DNA from: Arenimonas sp. | GTDB taxonomy: Bacteria > Pseudomonadota > Gammaproteobacteria > Xanthomonadales > Xanthomonadaceae | Length of the DNA stretch: 13,443 nt | Assembly (NCBI GenBank): GCA_003497545.1 | Contig: DNNT01000279.1 | Location: forward strand, 3,908 to 17,350 | Reading direction: 5' to 3' | Shown: positions 8,201 to 13,443 of the stretch, one piece after another | Numbering within the stretch: the first letter of the stretch is position 1 | Layout of the letters: each line of letters opens with the position of its first letter | Made by a program: the position numbers and the translations under genes | Notes under the pieces: model-generated | Told to the model about the DNA's origin: nothing | The model's input: only the letters and a program-made list of their open reading frames with translations | The model's database searches: none

Positions 8201-8308
8201 CGGCCCCTCACGCAGCGCGGCTGGCTGCTGCGCACTGCCCTGCGCGATGCCGAACGCATTGTCCGGCAGGTCCAGCGCCTTGCGTCGCGCGAGGCGGCGG
8301 CTGCATGA
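5207..8308 (+). CDS. N6-adenine DNA methyltransferase with target-recognition region
   Basis: A 1033-residue class I SAM-dependent DNA methylase, expected to methylate adenine in a specific DNA site. A GAYYTP motif at 313-318 precedes the SAM-binding motif I FDGACGSG at 342-349. The catalytic motif IV is NPPW at 459-462. A C-terminal region at about 765-800 (LARYFLMLT, HLDDIEAFPFF) resembles the target-recognition part of Eco57I- and TaqI-type enzymes. Residues about 45-110 (VFDVEGVPTVVFV to VVIAIDGDRACALPVRR) form an extra N-terminal domain with no visible nuclease D-ExK motif. The last 130 residues form another unassigned module. No helicase or ATPase motifs are seen. The ATG at 5207 is chosen over a GTG at 5183 because AAGGAG (5189-5194) precedes it, with a rather long 12-base gap. 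Its stop overlaps the nuclease start. Related proteins include type IIG enzymes and BREX PglX or DISARM methylases; the exact class is open. Confidence 0.88.
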   Translation: MSADHLSQWLDQLGYSAEAEALHRAGDVISPAHPYALEMHAMLQPQGAIQAQAVFDVEGVPTVVFVSERDGRPLTGAELDGVRQRLWNQNLATVVIAIDGDRACALPVRRLRRAEQPLALANARPDGPFSAAEVRSSDLSKRLPAWFDAKARVDRKLLENLSAAVRQLVAVGLDRLQAQALMGQVLFVSYLEHRNIVSDIYRSRRGVGTLHALVSAGDRAGVATLIAQLRTDFNGDFLKAPDPAGEPAATSVLDPWEALPDSGYDLLDRFLSRVDLVTGQGDLWNYNFSFIPVELLSGLYESFLSAQEQAQDGAYYTPRHLATLTLDEAFAASPDPLQEVIFDGACGSGILLTTAYRKLIALSEARLGRPLGFAARRDLLLRQIFGGDTNPMACRVTAFSLYLSLLEGLNPADVLEAQERDDVKLPRLRGSNLCDGPSADFFSDAHPFAGKRFTLCVSNPPWKEASGEATSADDYADAVQMPAVLRQVAGIYAVRALDFLIEGGTLCLILPINQLLGAGAKRYLPYLFDRIAPRRLINFGDLQALLFPTAENTCHVLVASRRPSAQIGRVPFTETFDYCVPKADLSLAFGRLTLQSADRHELQTQAVQEDPSLLTTFMWGDANDLDLLTRLSLGGTLGDFWNGGKRARWRNRKGVHFVDRKRSPDDAGPLREIPYVSTEGLKAGVPVLHDSQATGWPADQDTVVGLDSVLPLFDGPRVLYPDGFSKGEHNVRAVFVDGPLSFKSSIGVIAGPREDEALLRFVAIFLRSSLARYFLMLTCTKMLSERNGVHLDDIEAFPFFTPEHAPDPARAQAALDRAAAFSRELERLPSPHAQTMRFQDERDALDERVFDYFGLSPSERAIVRESVTVLMPSIRPRSYKGLYTPLQKPASAQALAGYAKALGDNLTLWRDRMGGVGHFAVAVVATDPARTGALGVVRVQYLPEGTSPADVRCSVDDALVQETLQALRREALDVVQRPDGLRWVPDQILWTPRGLYLVRPLTQRGWLLRTALRDAERIVRQVQRLASREAAAA

Positions 8309-9045
8309 GTGCGGGCCTGGAGTGGCTCGCGGCCTTTCCGCATGCCGAGGCCCAGCGCGCCGTTAGCGCCGTACACGCAAGCTGGACGCAGCTGGCATCC
8401 CGTTCGCGCTCCAACTTCAATCCCGCCATCCCGGAGCCCAAGCTGACCCGGGTCCTCAAGCAGCACGCCGAGCGCGTGACCGCGCGTCAGCTCGGCCTGC
8501 TGGGCTACTGGGGCGCGGAAGGTGTGGACAACGACGTGGACTTCGAGTCCGGCGAAATCACAGGCGAGACGCGCACCGACATCCTCTACGCCTGGAACGA
8601 TGAGGCGCGCAGTCTGCGCCTGGTGTTCGAGTTCAAGCGCGTCAGCCACTTGGCCGAGTCGCGAAAGAAGTACTACGGCAAGGGCGGCCTCCTGCGATTC
8701 GTGACTGGCACCTATAGCCGCGGTCAGGCCGTGGCCATCATGTCGGCGATCCTGATCTCCGAGCCGGTCGAAACCCAGGCCGCGCTCAAACGCAGCTTGC
8801 AACAGGCCCCGACGGCAGCCTTGCTCCGCATGGTCGCCGGCAGCGATAAGTCGTGGCTGCATGAGCCCTCCAGTTTGTTCCCTGCCGAGTGCGCGTTTGA
8901 CACTGAGCACCTGCGGCCGGGCGAGTTGGGGCCTACCCATCGCACGATTCGGGTCGCACATCTGTTTTTGCCGTTCGGGTATCCGGTAGCGGCGCGCAAG
9001 CGAGGGACCCGGGACGCGACGCTGACGGCATTGGAAGGCGAGTAG
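8305..9045 (+). CDS. PD-(D/E)XK family nuclease, probable restriction partner
   Basis: A 246-residue protein beginning MSAGLEWLAAFPH. Its core carries the PD-(D/E)XK signature: D92 in RTDILYAW, then E109-F110-K111 in LVFEFKRV, separated by the predicted beta hairpin. An upstream helix with EPKLTRVLKQH may supply another active-site glutamate. This arrangement is typical of restriction-endonuclease-like nucleases. The ATG overlaps the methyltransferase stop as ATGA, so translation is probably coupled to the methylase; this start is preferred over earlier in-frame codons buried in the methylase gene. Paired with an adjacent modification enzyme and a WYL repressor, it most likely cuts DNA lacking the host mark, or is activated by infection. 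No target-recognition domain is evident in the protein itself, so specificity may come from the methylase. I recognise the fold but not a named family. Confidence 0.78.
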   Translation: MSAGLEWLAAFPHAEAQRAVSAVHASWTQLASRSRSNFNPAIPEPKLTRVLKQHAERVTARQLGLLGYWGAEGVDNDVDFESGEITGETRTDILYAWNDEARSLRLVFEFKRVSHLAESRKKYYGKGGLLRFVTGTYSRGQAVAIMSAILISEPVETQAALKRSLQQAPTAALLRMVAGSDKSWLHEPSSLFPAECAFDTEHLRPGELGPTHRTIRVAHLFLPFGYPVAARKRGTRDATLTALEGE

Positions 9046-9076
9046 GCTGCTTCGCGCCGCGCGTTCTCTGCCAAAC

Positions 9077-9127
9077 GTCCTGACTGATTCCCAGATGTCC
9101 TGCTTGATCCGAGGATCCCGTTGACCC
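9077..9127. repeat. Degenerate ~20-bp tandem repeats downstream of the nuclease
   Basis: GTCCTGACTGATTCC (9077-9091) and GTCCTGCTTGATCCG (9097-9111) match at 11 of 15 positions with a 20-bp period. A weaker third copy, CCCGTTGACCCG, ends near 9127. Multiple degenerate end repeats are a feature of IS21-family termini, so this may be an insertion-sequence remnant; it could also be chance. Confidence 0.35.
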
Positions 9128-9202
9128 GGGTGGCGAAGAGACACCGCCGGGCCGCCGGTTGCTCCGCTTTGTACACCCGTGTCGTCCCTAGGAGGCCTGC
9201 CG

Positions 9203-9451
9203 ATGACATCGCCACCCGCCGCGCTGCTGGCCCTGGACGGCCGGCACCTGGACTCGCTGACGCCGGCCGAGCTGGCGGTGTTCCAGCGGTATCGCAACGG
9301 CCGCCCCAAGGACGGACGGCCGTGGATCTCCGTCGGGCTGGGCACTCCGCTTCTCGATCCGAGCGCCCTACTGAGCGCCCCGACCCAGGCGCAGGCCGAC
9401 GAAATCCTGAGAAACGCCGGCGCGGTCATCTGTGTGCGGGTCTACGACTAG
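9203..9451 (+). CDS. Small protein of unknown function
   Basis: An 82-residue protein preceded by a perfect AGGAGG (9190-9195) seven bases before the ATG, which fixes this start over a GTG at 9179. The sequence includes LTPAELAVFQRYRNGRPKDGRPWISVGLG and ends ILRNAGAVICVRVYD. There is no signal peptide, membrane segment or recognisable motif. It lies 157 bases after the nuclease gene and 189 bases before the CzcI-like gene, on the same strand. It could be a late member of the defence cassette or an independent gene; nothing visible decides. I do not recognise the family. Confidence 0.6.
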   Translation: MTSPPAALLALDGRHLDSLTPAELAVFQRYRNGRPKDGRPWISVGLGTPLLDPSALLSAPTQAQADEILRNAGAVICVRVYD

Positions 9452-9568
9452 TCGGCCGAGGTGGCGAGTGCCGGGGCGATGCCCGCGTCCGCCCAACGCT
9501 GACAAGCCCGATGGCGCTGACACAGGCGAAACCGGTTCGACGCTGCCCGGCAAATCTAGACGACTGCC

Positions 9569-9600
9569 TTTACAAGGGAAACATCCCTGTGAGGTATCCC
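9569..9600 (+). promoter_or_regulatory. Candidate metal-responsive control region of the czc operon
   Basis: Upstream of the CzcI-like gene, a perfect dyad AGGGA (9575-9579), AACA, TCCCT (9584-9588) sits directly after a TTTACA box (9569-9574) and before TATCCC (9595-9600). The 20-base spacing between these boxes is of the long kind used by MerR-type metal regulators, which bind a dyad in the spacer. A separate perfect TTGACA occurs at 9605-9610, but no -10 box lies at a normal distance from it. No regulator gene is in the window. Confidence 0.3.
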
Positions 9601-9640
9601 GCGGTTGACAGGGGCGTCGGCGCTCCCTCAGGCTAGCGTG

Positions 9641-10012
9641 ATGCGTCCTTTGTCTGCCCACTGCCTGCGGTTCCTGCGCATGAGCGCCCTGATGCTGCTC
9701 CTCCTGAGCATCATGACGAGGCCTATGGTGGAGCAGATGGGCGGGATCCATGAGGTGGAACATGCTGTGCTGGCGGCGGCTGACGCGAACCACGGGCACG
9801 ACCACGCCGACCACGACCCAGCCACCGATCCCGACCACACCAAGGGCTTCCATGGCCTGATGCACCAGGCCGAATGCGGGGCCACCGCCGCGCTTGCCTC
9901 CTCTTGGGCGGTAGCGCTGGCCATTCCGCCGGCGGATGCACCGCCGTTGCCTGGAGCGGCGGCACCCCGGCTCGGCATTCCCGCGACGCCCTTCCGACCT
10001 CCCATCGCCTGA
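9641..10012 (+). CDS. His-rich periplasmic CzcI-like protein
   Basis: A 123-residue protein at the head of the czc genes. Residues 14-25 form a short hydrophobic segment (MSALMLLLLSIM) after basic residues, consistent with a signal peptide or membrane anchor. A metal-binding-like cluster follows: H51, H53, H55, H58, H66, H71 and H75, then C79. The tail is proline-rich, ending TPFRPPIA. CzcI of Cupriavidus is a similar small, His-rich exported protein encoded just before czcCBA, and this one has matching size, layout and place. Sequence identity is probably low, so the name is by analogy. Its role would be to bind or sense Zn, Cd or Co in the periplasm. The ATG at 9641 has only a weak CAGG upstream; a TTG at 9605 is unlikely because it lies in a TTGACA box. 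The czcC gene begins 62 bases downstream. Confidence 0.6.
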   Translation: MRPLSAHCLRFLRMSALMLLLLSIMTRPMVEQMGGIHEVEHAVLAAADANHGHDHADHDPATDPDHTKGFHGLMHQAECGATAALASSWAVALAIPPADAPPLPGAAAPRLGIPATPFRPPIA

Positions 10013-10074
10013 TCGACGCTCGGCCGCCCTGACGCGGCTCGTTCCCTGTCGTCCGTCGATCCCGGAGGTTTTCC

Positions 10075-11321
10075 GTGAAATTGCGTTACCTGCTTGTCCT
10101 GGCGCTCGCCGGGACGTGCGGCTTGGTCCCATTGGGCCAGGCCGCCGAACCCCTTCGTCTTCCCGAGGCGGTTGCCCGCGCCTTGGCCGCAAACCCCACC
10201 GTCGCCGTGGAGTCGGCGCAGCTCCAGGCCGTCCGGGCCCGGAGCGCCCGAGATACCCTGCCGCCGCCCTACGTCGTGGGCGGCGAGTTCGAGAACTTTG
10301 CCGGCAGCGGCAGCCTGCGCGGCGCGGACTCCGCCGAGACCACGCTGCGCATCAGCCGCGTGATCGAGCTGGGCGGCAAGCGCGCTGCCCGCGAGGCGTT
10401 GGGCGATGCCCAAATTGGCCAGCAGGCGCAGCGGGTGCAGCAGGCCCGCATCGATATAGCGAGCCGAACGACCGCCCGGTTCATCGAGGTCCTCGCCGAT
10501 CAGCAGCGCTTGGACTACGCCCGCGAACGGGTGTCCCAGGCCGAGCGCACGCGGCGCGAAGTCGCGGCCTGGGTAAGGGCGGCGCGCAACCCCGAGACCG
10601 ACCTGCACGCGGCGGAGCTGGCGGTGGCCGAAGCGCGGCTGGAGTTTGAGCACGCCGAGCACGAGCTGGACAGCGCCCGCATGACCTTGGCCGCCAGTTG
10701 GGGGGCCTCCACTGCCGATTTCGAAGCCGTTGAAGGAGACCTGCAGGCCTTGCCGAAAGTTGACGATTTCGCAGCGCTCGCCGCACGGCTTTCGGAGACA
10801 CCCGAGCAACTGGCCAACCGCCTGGAGGCGGAAACCGTGGCGGCCCGCCGCCGCGTTGGCGAGGCCAGTCGCTCGCCCGATGTAAACCTCAGCCTCGGCG
10901 TTCGCCGGATCGAGGGCCTGGATGACCAAGGCCTCGTGATGTCGGTGTCGGTGCCGCTGGGAAACCGCCCGCGTGCGGCCTATTCACTGGCCGAAGCCGA
11001 CGCCGAACTGGCCGCCCTGGAGGCGCGCCGGGAGGCCGATCGACTGGAGAGCCATCAGGTCCTGTTCGAGAAGGTCCAAGAGCTGCGGCACGCCCGCACT
11101 GAAAGCGAGACGCTGCGCGACTCCATGCTGCCCACGGCCGAGAAGGCGGTGGCGCAAACTCGCCGCGGCTTCGAGGCCGGGCGCTTCTCGTTCTACTCGC
11201 TGGCCCAGGCCCAGGACACGCTGTTCCGCCTCCGCGAACGTGCCGTCGAGGCCGCGAGCCGCTACCACTTGCTGCTGGTCGAGGTTGAACGCCTGACCGC
11301 GAATGCCCAGGACTCCACGCC

Positions 11322-11325
<4 letters not shown>
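10075..11325 (+). CDS. czcC: CzcC-like outer-membrane channel of a metal efflux pump
   Basis: A 416-residue TolC-family protein forming the outer-membrane exit duct of a CBA-type efflux complex for Co, Zn or Cd. A signal peptide runs to about A24 (LGQAAEP). The mature protein starts with LRLPEAVARALAANPTVAVESAQ, the standard opening of OEP domains. Two long helical, Gln/Ala/Glu/Arg-rich repeats follow, with the CzcC-type phrase RISRVIELGGKRAAREA in the first and GRFSFYSLAQAQDTLFRLRERAVEAASRYHLLLVEVERL in the second. The GTG at 10075 is the start: GGAGG (10064-10068) lies six bases upstream and the signal peptide follows at once. The stop overlaps the czcB start as ATGA, so the two are translationally coupled. 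Metal specificity cannot be read from this subunit. Confidence 0.9.

Positions 11326-13443
<2,118 letters not shown>

Noticed and set aside
5207..8308. Methylase as a single-chain type IIG restriction enzyme
   Set aside because: No D-ExK or other nuclease motif is visible in its N-terminal domain; the nuclease motif is in the next gene.
5086..9045. Complete BREX or DISARM locus
   Set aside because: Although the regulator and methylase resemble parts of such systems, the window has no PglZ phosphatase, BrxC ATPase, Lon-like protease or helicase.
8023..9429. 468-residue minus-strand open frame across the nuclease and downstream gap
   Set aside because: Low-complexity Arg/Ala/Gly composition, no ribosome-binding site or motif, and it lies antisense to genes with clear domains.
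9605..9636. TTGACA (9605-9610) as a standard promoter for the CzcI-like gene
   Set aside because: No -10-like box occurs at 16-19 bases; the nearest candidate is 23 bases away and would leave almost no leader before the ATG at 9641.
9628..10929. 433-residue minus-strand open frame opposite the CzcI-like and czcC genes
   Set aside because: It is antisense to genes with recognised function and family motifs and shows no domain of its own.

Overview
The window is GC-rich and densely coded. In the flanking genes nearly every codon ends in C or G. A TonB-dependent receptor of the large, loop-rich gammaproteobacterial type sits next to a czc-type heavy-metal efflux operon. This suggests a high-GC gammaproteobacterium, perhaps of the Xanthomonadaceae/Lysobacteraceae; that placement is inferred from style and gene content, not proven.

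Layout. (1) Bases 1-2369 hold the 3' part of a TonB-dependent receptor gene, followed by a near-perfect UUCG-capped hairpin (2381-2404) that probably ends its transcript. (2) Bases 2507-4219 encode a 570-residue transposase-like protein with two tandem zinc ribbons, a helix-turn-helix and an integrase-like C-terminus. It runs tail to tail into, and overlaps by 28 bp, a minus-strand gene for a WYL-domain repressor of the BrxR/CapW style (4192-5085). (3) An AT-rich divergent control region (5086-5206) carries a perfect 19-bp palindrome, two copies of a 16-bp direct repeat, and two overlapping candidate promoters. (4) On the plus strand follow a 1033-residue N6-adenine DNA methyltransferase (5207-8308) and, with an ATGA overlap, a 246-residue PD-(D/E)XK nuclease (8305-9045). 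A small unassigned gene with a perfect Shine-Dalgarno sequence lies at 9203-9451. (5) From 9641 to the window end is a metal-efflux operon: a His-rich CzcI-like leader protein, CzcC outer-membrane channel, CzcB lipoprotein adaptor and the first 293 residues of the CzcA RND pump.

The most interesting unit is 4192-9045. It is a regulator-controlled methyltransferase plus nuclease pair that looks like a compact restriction-modification or phage-defence cassette. It contains no helicase, ATPase or separate specificity subunit. I cannot match the pair to a named system from the sequence alone. The WYL protein probably binds the palindrome between the divergent genes and keeps both transcripts low until a signal arrives. 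The neighbouring transposase-like gene, which uses more A/T-ending codons than the flanking genes, and degenerate ~20-bp repeats just after the nuclease (9077-9127) suggest the block was acquired between the receptor and the czc operon.
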